Below, piece by piece: positions 7,309 to 15,297 of a DNA stretch of 37,344 nt; within the stretch, counting starts at the first letter, position 1; each line of letters begins with the position of its first letter. Origin of the DNA: JBCDIQ01 sp039024295 (GTDB taxonomy: Bacteria; Bacteroidota; Bacteroidia; J057); NCBI GenBank assembly GCA_039024295.1, contig JBCDIQ010000007.1:1-37344 (forward strand). The letters are read 5' to 3'. The notes below the pieces were generated by a model that was not told the DNA's origin, ran no database searches, and was given only the letters and a program-made list of their open reading frames with translations. The translations under genes and the position numbers were made by a program.

Positions 7309-8559
7309 CTAGGAAATCTTTCTGATTTTCGGATCCTTGTCCTTCTTCCCAGATAGCTTCTCCTGCAGGGCCTTCATGTCATCTCCTACTTTTCGCTGGA
7401 CAATCTTGGCGTAGTGCTGGGTGGTTTTGATGTCCTTGTGGCCGAGCATGGCGCTTACCGATTCAATAGGCACTCCATTGGATAAAGTCACAGTGGTAGC
7501 GAAGGTATGGCGGGCAATGTGGAAGGTCAGTCTTTTGGTGATGCCGCACAGATCTGCAATCTCTTTGAGGTAGGCGTTCATCTTTTGGTTAGTTCGAATG
7601 GGAAATATGGTGCCTTTAATCTGGGACTCAGGATGGTTGCGGTACTTTTCGATCAACTCTTGGGCTTGGGGTAGGAGGGGGATATAGGATTTAGTATCGG
7701 TTTTAGTCCGGTTGAGGTGAATCCAGCGTTGACCATCAACGGCTAGCACCAGGTCATCCTCTTTGAGTTTAGACACATCCGAATATGCCAGACCGGTGTA
7801 ACAGGCAAACAGGAAGATGTCTCGGACAACGGAAAGGCGGGGCGTATGGAAATGCTTGCTGCGGATGGCCTCCAGCTCCTCTGGCTCCAGGAAGCCCCGG
7901 TCAACGGTTCGCAGACGCCCTTTGTAACCTGTAAAGGGATCTTTTTCTAGCCAGCCATTTTCAATGGCCAGTAGCACAATCTTTTTGGTACAAGCAATGT
8001 ATTTGACCGTGGTATTGTTACCGATGCCTCTGACTGACCTTAGGTAATGGTCATAGTCATTGATGAATCCCAGGTTTAGTTTGTCAAGGAAGATATCCTC
8101 TATCTGGTACTGGTGAGCCAAAAATGCCTGGAGGTGTTTTTGAGCAGTCTCAAATCGTGTGAGCGTCCCTTTGGCGTAGTCTTTCCCCACCAACTCTCGC
8201 ATACGGTCGTTGTGATATCGAAACACTTCCATGAAGGTTTTGCTGTTGCTTGGACGAATGCCCAGGATAGCACCTTTTAGTTCATGGATGGTAAAGGAGT
8301 CATCCTTATAATTCAGCTGCTGGTAGTGGTGAAAGGCTTTGGTACGGAAAGCCTCCAGAAAAGAAGCTAGTTCTCTGTCGGCAGCTTTCCGGCCGGTAGG
8401 GGCTTCCCGCTTTTTGTCCCACTCTGCAGGCAGGATGTGTCGTTTTGTCGCGATTTCTACTCGTTTTTTATCCAGAATGATCCTGGCATAGATAGGCACA
8501 GTACCATCTTTTCGAGCCTTTTGGGGCTTTAGGTAGAAATGGAGGGAAAATGTACGCAT
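7309..8559 (-). CDS. Tyrosine recombinase (integrase), Bacteroidota type
   Basis: I choose the ATG at 8557-8559 (MRTFSLHFYLKPQKARKDG), giving 416 residues. A longer reading to 8613 would need a TTG start and an 18-residue tail unlike the family. The N-terminal Arm-type domain and a SAM-like core-binding domain (about 105-215) precede the catalytic domain. Catalytic residues visible: HIAR at 347-350, LGH ending at H374, and the nucleophile in HYAKI, Y383. The first catalytic Arg motif, usually TGLR, reads TGLAYSD (255-261), so Arg I is missing. IntDOT of the Bacteroides transposon CTnDOT also lacks it, so this need not mean inactivity. The gene lies beside tRNA-Ser with repeated GATACCTAT sites between, as expected for an element integrated at or near the tRNA. 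Confidence 0.95.
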   Translation of the reverse strand: MRTFSLHFYLKPQKARKDGTVPIYARIILDKKRVEIATKRHILPAEWDKKREAPTGRKAADRELASFLEAFRTKAFHHYQQLNYKDDSFTIHELKGAILGIRPSNSKTFMEVFRYHNDRMRELVGKDYAKGTLTRFETAQKHLQAFLAHQYQIEDIFLDKLNLGFINDYDHYLRSVRGIGNNTTVKYIACTKKIVLLAIENGWLEKDPFTGYKGRLRTVDRGFLEPEELEAIRSKHFHTPRLSVVRDIFLFACYTGLAYSDVSKLKEDDLVLAVDGQRWIHLNRTKTDTKSYIPLLPQAQELIEKYRNHPESQIKGTIFPIRTNQKMNAYLKEIADLCGITKRLTFHIARHTFATTVTLSNGVPIESVSAMLGHKDIKTTQHYAKIVQRKVGDDMKALQEKLSGKKDKDPKIRKIS

Positions 8560-8595
8560 TACAGGTGTCGATTTGGAGCGTTTTCGATACAAAAA

Positions 8596-8712
8596 GATAC
8601 CTATTTTTTCCAAAGTTTACAAGTTATAAGATACTGCTTATAAGCATTTTACATGATTTAGCGATACCTATTTGTCCATTTTGGAATAGGTATCCATATA
8701 GGTATCGCTAAA
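8596..8712. other. Candidate integrase binding / attachment region
   Basis: Between the integrase start and the tRNA terminator, GATACCTAT occurs at 8596-8604 and again inside TTTAGCGATACCTAT (8657-8671). The latter has an exact inverted partner, ATAGGTATCGCTAAA, at 8698-8712, and a further inverted partial copy, ATAGGTATC, is at 8686-8694. So there are four related sites in 117 bp, two of them forming a 15-bp perfect inverted repeat with a 26-bp centre. This layout suits arm or core sites for the recombinase. No second copy marking the other end of the element was found in the window. Confidence 0.45.
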
Positions 8713-8744
8713 AGCTGAAAATGATGGAAGAAATGGAAGGGAAG

Positions 8745-8785
8745 CAAAACAAAAACACCCCATACAGTGTGTATGAGGCGTTTTT
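8745..8785 (-). terminator. Terminator downstream of tRNA-Ser
   Basis: On the minus strand a stem pairing AACGCCTCATACA with TGTATGGGGTGTT (imperfect, CATACA/TGTATG core) is followed by TTTTTGTTTTG. It lies 22 bp after the tRNA 3' end. Confidence 0.75.
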
Positions 8786-8806
8786 GAAAATTTTGTTGTA
8801 AAGGAG

Positions 8807-8893
8807 CAGAGAGTGAGGGATTCGAACCCTCGGTACCCTCGCAGGTACACACGCTTTCCAGGCGTGCCCGTTCGACCGCTCCGGCAACTCTCT
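8807..8893 (-). tRNA. tRNA-Ser (anticodon GGA)
   Basis: On the minus strand the 87-nt sequence folds as a class II tRNA. The acceptor stem pairs AGAGAGT with ACTCTCT. The anticodon stem is CACGC/GCGTG with loop CTGGAAA, giving anticodon GGA at 8857-8859. A long variable arm (GTACCTGCGAGGGTAC) is followed by the T arm GAGGGTTCGAATCCCTC. The discriminator is G, as in serine tRNAs, and CCA is not encoded. The gene is intact, so if the neighbouring element integrated here it restored the 3' end. Confidence 0.97.
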
Positions 8894-8914
8894 AGAGACC
8901 GTTTGATCGGACGG

Positions 8915-8922
8915 CAAAGATA
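8915..8922 (-). promoter_or_regulatory. Bacteroidota -7 element of tRNA-Ser
   Basis: The minus strand reads TATCTTTG, an exact match to the TAnnTTTG -7 consensus, 21 bp upstream of the tRNA 5' end. A TTT-containing -33 region lies upstream at a plausible distance. Confidence 0.6.
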
Positions 8923-8955
8923 GACAATGTTTGCTAAAATGCGAGTAATGCGTCT

Positions 8956-11900
8956 CTAATCTTTTAATATTTTCACTGCCTGCTGACCGATTCGGAGGAG
9001 GTACATACCCGAAGGCAGCGCAGAAGTAGACAAAGTCTCACGGGTAAGATGTTCTCGTAAGCGTAGCATTTGCCGGTGATAGACCTTCCCTTGTAGGTCG
9101 CTCAGGGTGAACTCCACTGGTTCAGCAGCGTGAGAAAACACACGTACTTCTACCTGGTCTCCGAAAGGGTTAGGAACTGCTTGAACAGATAGGGGCAATT
9201 CAGGGGTAATAACCTCCACCACGAAAGAATAGGAAGCATTTCCATCTACCCCAAGGAGTTGGAGACGATATATGTTCACCCCAACAAATGGGGCTACATC
9301 TACTTCCTCATAGGTAGTGGAACTGGTTACCTGCTGTTCGGCGACTTTTATAAAATCGTCTCCCACAAACTTTTCCAACACAAACACCTCATTTTCATCT
9401 GGTGAGCCCACCTCCCATTGAAGCACATTGCCACTTCCCTGGCGATAAAAGCCCCCAAAGGTCAGAATCTCTGTGTCCAAAGCGCTTCCATCTATATTGA
9501 TGTTGTCAAGGGAAATATCCGATTGGTAGCTATTACCGGTAATGCCACGGAAACGAACTTCAATGACCTTGCCCGCATAAGCATTCAGGAAAACTGTCTG
9601 GTTGTACCACTGATTGCCCTGGTTGCCGGTGATGGGGGTCATGACATCCAGGTCCCAATCTCCATCTGCCAGCACATCAAAGTGAAGCTCTCCCATGGCA
9701 CTCCCGTACATATGATAACTAAAAGAGATGGAAGCGTTGGTGAGTGCCCTTAAGTCTATGCAGGGACTTTTCAGCAAAGCCACCTGTCCGTAGCAGCCTG
9801 AAGCCTCCAGATACAGGTATTTTCCAGTAGCAGTTCCCGGCAAGGCATCTACGGCAGGTCCCGTACCCGTAGAAGGGGTTCCCCCTACATCTGTCCTCCA
9901 ATCAATATTATCTTCGACTCCGTTTGTCATATTTTCCCAGCCATCGCCCAACGCGCAGGTAGTACCACCACAATCATTTCGGGTGGCGCAGGCCACAAAG
10001 GTTTCCATGTCTTGGCTGATGGGAGGGACCGCCGGGGTACCGGTTACGTTAATTAAATTATTTTTGGTTTCAATGTCGTTACCATTTCCATTGCTCACGG
10101 TAAGGCTAACGGTGTAGGTGCCGGGACTCAAAAATTCTACTACCGGGTTGGAGGATGTGGCAGTCGTGCTATTTTTATAAATGAAGGTCCCTGGGGTGAT
10201 GCTCCAGGCCCATGAGTTTGGGCCATAATTGGATTGGTCTTCAAATTTTGCAGACGAACCGGTGCATAAATCGGTATTTTCCACGGCAAAACAAGCTTGG
10301 GGAGCCAACGTACCCGGATCCCTCAGGTCGCTTTCCCAAAGGCCTCTGCCATAAGTGGCAGCCCTAAGTTTATCGTCACACTCCGGCCCATCATAGAAAA
10401 TCTCTAGCTCGGTAATTTCTACACGAGGTAAATCGGTGTCAAAAGGAACCCAATCCGTCATGGTGTTGTCCCGATAATACACCCCCACGTCCATCCCCAC
10501 ATACAAGGCCTGATTGGGACTGTTACGGTCCAGTACAATCGTATTCAAGGTGATGTTAGGCAACGTACCTGATATATTGGTCCAGGTAATACCGGAGTTA
10601 TCTGACCGATAAATATCGTTTCCGAGTGCGATCCACAAAAGAGCTGGATTTGTCTCATCAATTTCAATGTCACGGGGCGTACCTCCTGACGGCAGGTTAG
10701 CCTCTAGGTTGGTCCAGGCAGGGGTGACAGCCAGTGCATTATTCGTACGATAGAAATTATTGGTTCCTCCCCGGGAAACATACATCACATTTGAATTAGA
10801 GGGCGCAATGGCTAAATCTACAATGTTGCTGTTCCCTGCAAAAGCCGATATAGAGGTAAAGATGGGTATGCCTGCTTTCACATTGGTGCTTCTCCATACA
10901 TTCTTATAGCCGATGAACATGCTATTCGGATCGTTTTCATCTACTTTATAAGGCGTAACCCATCCCCCGCTTTCGGTAATACCGTTTAACCCATTCCTTG
11001 CGATGGAAGCAAAAGAGGTTCCTCCATTTGTAGACCTACGAATATCGCCATAATACAAGGCCCCATACAGGTAATTAGGATCGGTCGGATCAACCGCGCA
11101 TTCCATGCCATCCCCGCCAATCTCGGTCATCCAGCGTCCGTCCTGAAAGATTCCAGTTCCATTGTCCTGATAACCATTTATCACAAGGTCGCGGGTAGTG
11201 GCAGATTGCCCGATTTTATAAACCTGCGCAATGCCCAGCCCGGAGGAAATCTCCGGCCACGTACCCCCATTGTTAGCAGTATAATATACCCCACCATCAT
11301 TCCCATTGTACAAAAACCCGTTGTGAGGAGAATACTCCAGTACATGCTGGTCGGCATGAATGGCTGCGGCACCTCCCCCACCCGTCCAATGTGCCACAAT
11401 GGTCCAGGTCTGGCCACCATCAGTGGTTTTCCAGATATTAATACCGCCAATATAAATCGTATTCCCATCATTGGGATCGCCTACGGCTACCAGGTCATAC
11501 CAGGCTTGACTTCCGGTTCCCCCATTAGTGGCATAGCCCAGGATGTTGGGCGTATTTGATCGCTGAAAGAAGTCCAATCCACTATTTGTCGATCGAAAAA
11601 AACCAGTAAACCCCCCGCCATTTCCCGTCAAGAGGTAAACGTTATTGGGCATATCTGCAGAAACTGCAAGCGCAATTCTCTGTACACCTGTAGGCACCCC
11701 TGAAGTGATCTGGGCAAAAGTAGCCCCGTTATTCGTAGATCGATATACCCGAGTTCCACTGGCATAAATGATATTGGGATCATTGGGCTTAAAGGCAATA
11801 TCCTTGCAATTGTGCCCTGTAAAGGATTGGGTCCAATTTGCGCCCCCATCTATGGTTCGAAAAATCCGACCATTGGTAGAAGCAATCATGATATCTGGAT

Positions 11901-12597
11901 TGCCAGGGTGCATCAGGATTTCGTATACGGTACGATTTCCCATTCCATTGTTATGAGGGTTCCATGTCTGGCCGCCATCGATTGACCGCCACACGCCATA
12001 ACCTGGGGCATCTCCCCCATCCCGGTCGCCAGTACCGATATAAATCGTGTCTGGACGCGTGGGGTGAACCACAATAGAAGACACACCTAGCCGAACCAGT
12101 CCATTGGAAATCTTGTTCCAGGTAGTCCCATTGTCAGTTGTTTCCCAAATACCGCCTGAGGCTGAACCGGCGTAAATATGATTGCCATCAATTGGATGAA
12201 ATTCAAGTGCTGCAATTCTTCCAAGTCCATTGGGTTGACCAGTTCCATTCCCAGGCATGTAGATAGGGCCAAGTTCTTCCCAATCTCCTGAGGCTGAACT
12301 TCTTTTCCCACTTCCGCGAGATTCTTGGTACCGTTGAACCTCGGCAAGAAACTCCGCAGGATCACGCAGGCGGCCATCCGGACGAAGGCGAGCTTCCTGG
12401 TAGTATTCCCATCGTTTAAATTGCTTCCAACCGGTTCCTTTACCGGTAGGCTTATTTTCAAAGTATGCTTCAAAGGCTGCCTGGATATCGACCAGCTTTG
12501 CATCAGGATCATGCATCATTTCCTGCCAGGAAGATTCCTGGGCAAATACAAAAGTGCTTACAAACAATGCGACAATGCTTGCGTATAGGTGTTTCAT
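8956..12597 (-). CDS. T9SS-secreted Asp-box beta-propeller protein (sortilin/BNR-like)
   Basis: This 1213-residue secreted protein begins with a signal peptide (MKHLYASIVALFVSTFVFA, cleavage near 19). Residues ~110-765 form one or two beta-propellers with many Asp-box/BNR motifs (TTDNGTTW, SIDGGQTW, TIDGGANW, TTDGGQTW, SDNSGITW). A PKD-like domain (~765-850) and a MAM-like, Cys-containing domain (~850-1050) follow, then a short linker domain. The C-terminal ~79 residues (VPNPFGDQVEVRVFS ... SGMYLLRIG) are a type A T9SS sorting domain, which directs export across the outer membrane and surface attachment. Such proteins are often called glycosyl hydrolases, but Asp-boxes are structural and no catalytic residues can be pointed to; binding or peptidase-partner roles are equally possible. 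It is transcribed alone, between the tRNA and ispG. Confidence 0.93.
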   Translation of the reverse strand: MKHLYASIVALFVSTFVFAQESSWQEMMHDPDAKLVDIQAAFEAYFENKPTGKGTGWKQFKRWEYYQEARLRPDGRLRDPAEFLAEVQRYQESRGSGKRSSASGDWEELGPIYMPGNGTGQPNGLGRIAALEFHPIDGNHIYAGSASGGIWETTDNGTTWNKISNGLVRLGVSSIVVHPTRPDTIYIGTGDRDGGDAPGYGVWRSIDGGQTWNPHNNGMGNRTVYEILMHPGNPDIMIASTNGRIFRTIDGGANWTQSFTGHNCKDIAFKPNDPNIIYASGTRVYRSTNNGATFAQITSGVPTGVQRIALAVSADMPNNVYLLTGNGGGFTGFFRSTNSGLDFFQRSNTPNILGYATNGGTGSQAWYDLVAVGDPNDGNTIYIGGINIWKTTDGGQTWTIVAHWTGGGGAAAIHADQHVLEYSPHNGFLYNGNDGGVYYTANNGGTWPEISSGLGIAQVYKIGQSATTRDLVINGYQDNGTGIFQDGRWMTEIGGDGMECAVDPTDPNYLYGALYYGDIRRSTNGGTSFASIARNGLNGITESGGWVTPYKVDENDPNSMFIGYKNVWRSTNVKAGIPIFTSISAFAGNSNIVDLAIAPSNSNVMYVSRGGTNNFYRTNNALAVTPAWTNLEANLPSGGTPRDIEIDETNPALLWIALGNDIYRSDNSGITWTNISGTLPNITLNTIVLDRNSPNQALYVGMDVGVYYRDNTMTDWVPFDTDLPRVEITELEIFYDGPECDDKLRAATYGRGLWESDLRDPGTLAPQACFAVENTDLCTGSSAKFEDQSNYGPNSWAWSITPGTFIYKNSTTATSSNPVVEFLSPGTYTVSLTVSNGNGNDIETKNNLINVTGTPAVPPISQDMETFVACATRNDCGGTTCALGDGWENMTNGVEDNIDWRTDVGGTPSTGTGPAVDALPGTATGKYLYLEASGCYGQVALLKSPCIDLRALTNASISFSYHMYGSAMGELHFDVLADGDWDLDVMTPITGNQGNQWYNQTVFLNAYAGKVIEVRFRGITGNSYQSDISLDNINIDGSALDTEILTFGGFYRQGSGNVLQWEVGSPDENEVFVLEKFVGDDFIKVAEQQVTSSTTYEEVDVAPFVGVNIYRLQLLGVDGNASYSFVVEVITPELPLSVQAVPNPFGDQVEVRVFSHAAEPVEFTLSDLQGKVYHRQMLRLREHLTRETLSTSALPSGMYLLRIGQQAVKILKD

Positions 12598-12746
12598 TAA
12601 CTGGGGGTTACAGTTGGGAGACTAATAAGAATCATCGGCCAGTTAAGGCACTACATCATTACATGTCAGAAGTCAGCAGGCGGGTTAGGGTAAATGTACA
12701 GTTTTTTTAGAAAAATCCTCCCATCTGGATAAGCAATCCACTAATG

Positions 12747-12820
12747 CCTATCCCCTAAAAACTAAAACCTAACTCTCCCCATTCCTATCCCCTAAAAGCC
12801 AACCCCTAAAACCTAATTCT
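12747..12820. repeat. Short direct repeats after ispG
   Basis: CCTATCCCCTAAAA occurs at 12747-12760 and 12784-12797, each followed by an ACCTAA-type continuation; a third partial copy (CCCCTAAAACCTAA) runs into the ispG stop. The 215-bp gap 12598-12812 holds no gene. The repeats look like simple tandem duplication of a ~37-bp unit. Confidence 0.6.
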
Positions 12821-14819
12821 TCTCCTCCGGCTCAATCCACTTATCATCTTCCCGTATTAATTCGATCAAGGCATCTACTGCCTGCTCGGCGGGAACAGAT
12901 CGTTCCACCACTTCCTGCCCGCGGTACAAGGCGATTTTCCCCGGCCCCATACCTACATACCCATAATCAGCATCTGCCATTTCCCCTGGTCCATTGACAA
13001 TACAGCCCATGATCCCAATTTTCACTCCTTTCAGGTGCTCGGTCCGAACCCGGATTTTCGCAGTGGTTTCCTGTAAATCAAAAAGGGTTCTTCCACAAGA
13101 GGGACAGGAAATGTATTCGGTTTTGGTCATTCGCATACGTGCCAATTGCAGCATGCCAAATGCAGTTCTCAAGCGAACGTTGTCTGCAGCATCAAGCCAA
13201 AGCCCATCGATCAAGCCATCAACCAATAAGGTAGAAGCCTCAGAAGACATATACAATTGGGTACGGGCATCTTCCGGTAATTGCAGGTGATCCGCTAATT
13301 CCTCGTCTTGGTAAAAAGAATGGGTATCGGCGACTTTGAGCTTCAACACAAACGGATTGTCAAATCCCTGGTGTGTCAGTGCATATACCATGTCTCGCCA
13401 CTCGTATGCCTGAATCGCAGCGTTTGATTCCAATACGAATACACAGGTGGTGAATTCCCCTTTTTTTCCAAGGAGATGAGGCAGTTGCTCCCGATCAATC
13501 CTGATAAAGTTGATTTTGTCAGAAACCTTGTCAGCTTCCAGGAATGCAGCAGCAGAATCAAAATATGGTGCTCCCTGCTTTTCTGGCCGAATCAATTTCC
13601 AGGCACGGTAATCACGAACTGGCCAAAGGCCTCCTGGCAGTTCATACACAGGTGTCTGGGTGCCTACATATACAAAATCTGCTGAGATATCAGAGAAATT
13701 GTACTTGTCCAGTGCGGGCACATAGGTATAGCCGATTGCCCCCAAATCTGCGGGTGCTTTACATTGGTGGGACAAATCAGCAATAACCCTCGGCACCTGA
13801 TCTCCCCCTACATTTAATACCTGATGGGTACTCCTCCTTTTAAAAGCATAAGGATCGTGGGGAAGCGGCGATGGAAGGGCATGCATTCCCTGAGCCGAAG
13901 TGTCTTGATTCTCAGCCTGTTTTACGAAGTGGTCAATGAGGTATTGAGCAACCGGGGCTTCATATTCGGGCTCTTCCGTCAGAGATACCCGGACCGTGTC
14001 GCCGATGCCATCCATTAATAAAGTGGCTATTCCCAAAGCAGACTTGATCCTTCCATCTTCTCCTTCTCCTGCCTCGGTTACCCCCAGGTGAAGGGGGTAT
14101 ATTCGCCCATTTTTCTTCATGGTCTCCATAAGCAGACGATAGGCTTGCACCATCACCTGTGGGTTGGAGGCCTTCATGGAGATAACGATGTTATAGAAAT
14201 TGTGGGATTCACATATCCGAATAAACTCCATTGCAGACTCCACCATGCCCAAAGGGGTATCCCCATATCGACTCAGAATTCGGTCAGAAAGGGAACCATG
14301 ATTGGTGCCAATCCGCATAGCAGTTCCATACTCCTTGCAAATTTTTACCAGGGGAGAAAAACGGGTGTAAATTCGATCAATCTCTGCTTGGTAAGAAGCA
14401 TCCGTGTACTCAAGGTTCTGGAAGCGTTTTTTATCAGCATAATTTCCGGGGTTCACCCTTACCTTTTCCACAATCCTTGCCGCTACCTCAGCAGCATTAG
14501 GTGTGAAGTGAATGTCAGCAATCAACGGCACATCACATGCCTGCAACTTGAGTTGCTTTTTTATCTCTGCTAAATTCTGGGCTTCCTTTTTACTTGGCGC
14601 GGTGATCCGAACATATTCACACCCTGCACGAGCTAACCTTAAGGTTTGCTCCACCGTCCCTTTTGTATCCATGGTATCTGTCGTGGTCATCGACTGAACC
14701 CTAATGGGATTTTTACCACCAAGGGGAACATCACCAATGGATACCTCCATGCTATTGATGCGCTGGTAGTGCAAATGTGCGTCGGCGTAAGTCGTCAAAG
14801 GGTGAAGAGAAGCTTCCAT
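12813..14819 (-). CDS. ispG: 4-hydroxy-3-methylbut-2-en-1-yl diphosphate synthase (long form)
   Basis: IspG (GcpE) performs the penultimate step of the MEP isoprenoid pathway, the reductive ring opening of methylerythritol cyclodiphosphate, using a 4Fe-4S cluster. The N-terminal TIM-barrel shows GGKNPIRVQSMTTTDT and DIHFTPNAA. The C-terminal reductase-like domain carries the cluster cysteines C572 and C575 (CPSCGRTLF) and C606 (GIMGCIVNGPGE). At 668 residues it is the long type with an inserted middle domain (~290-540), as known in Bacteroidota, Chlamydiae and plants; short enterobacterial forms are ~370. Transcribed alone; its start is MEASLHPLTTYAD. The geranylgeranyl-reductase-like protein at 22838 would act on isoprenoids that depend on this pathway, though the genes are not linked. 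Confidence 0.97.
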   Translation of the reverse strand: MEASLHPLTTYADAHLHYQRINSMEVSIGDVPLGGKNPIRVQSMTTTDTMDTKGTVEQTLRLARAGCEYVRITAPSKKEAQNLAEIKKQLKLQACDVPLIADIHFTPNAAEVAARIVEKVRVNPGNYADKKRFQNLEYTDASYQAEIDRIYTRFSPLVKICKEYGTAMRIGTNHGSLSDRILSRYGDTPLGMVESAMEFIRICESHNFYNIVISMKASNPQVMVQAYRLLMETMKKNGRIYPLHLGVTEAGEGEDGRIKSALGIATLLMDGIGDTVRVSLTEEPEYEAPVAQYLIDHFVKQAENQDTSAQGMHALPSPLPHDPYAFKRRSTHQVLNVGGDQVPRVIADLSHQCKAPADLGAIGYTYVPALDKYNFSDISADFVYVGTQTPVYELPGGLWPVRDYRAWKLIRPEKQGAPYFDSAAAFLEADKVSDKINFIRIDREQLPHLLGKKGEFTTCVFVLESNAAIQAYEWRDMVYALTHQGFDNPFVLKLKVADTHSFYQDEELADHLQLPEDARTQLYMSSEASTLLVDGLIDGLWLDAADNVRLRTAFGMLQLARMRMTKTEYISCPSCGRTLFDLQETTAKIRVRTEHLKGVKIGIMGCIVNGPGEMADADYGYVGMGPGKIALYRGQEVVERSVPAEQAVDALIELIREDDKWIEPEEKN

Positions 14820-15297
14820 GCGTTAAAAATGCGAATTTTCTCCATACAACGAACGCCTCACCTGAAAGTTCTTGATATAAGGTTTTTCATATGAGTATTT
14901 CCCCAGATGAATAATTTTTGTCTAAAAAATCTCTGGCGAATTATGGGCGTTATTGCGGGATGCACTTTAAAAAAAGACACATTTTTTACACTTTAGAACG
15001 AAAAGTGATTTTTAAGCACTTAAAAATGATTTTTGTGTCCGCAGTTTTTGATTTTTGAGGATAAAAAATTCAATTTTTAAGGAGTAATGAAAAAAGCACA
15101 AGTTAGAAATGTAAGATTTACAAGGACTTTTTTACCATTTTAGCCCAAAAAATGCACAAATTAGGGATAGAATCCATCACACCAGACGTAAAGAAATTAC
15201 CCTTTATTGTCGTGGATTTTGAACAATGTGATTCTAAATTGCCTTAAAATTACTCACAGGGATTAGTTGTCCTTAACCATTCGAAACCAATGTTGCC
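14820..15297. other. AT-rich intergenic region with nested inverted repeats
   Basis: This 478-bp gap separates divergent ispG and the 494-residue protein. It has no convincing gene. A perfect dyad ATTTTTAAG (15008-15016) / CTTAAAAAT (15019-15027) is nested inside an outer pair GACACA / TGTGTC, so the stretch from about 14975 to 15050 could fold as RNA. Two tiny open frames with ATG exist (18 codons from 15087; 31 codons at 15152-15247), but neither has recognisable features. Promoters for both flanking genes must lie here. Confidence 0.5.

Noticed and set aside
8560..8613. Integrase start at 8613
   Set aside because: It would need TTG, and the extra 18 residues do not resemble the family N-terminus; the ATG at 8559 does.
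8614..8744. Resemblance of the GGTATCGCTAAA sites to the CRISPR repeat (CGGTATTGAAA)
   Set aside because: Only about 9 of 12 bases with a needed gap; no spacing pattern. Treated as chance.
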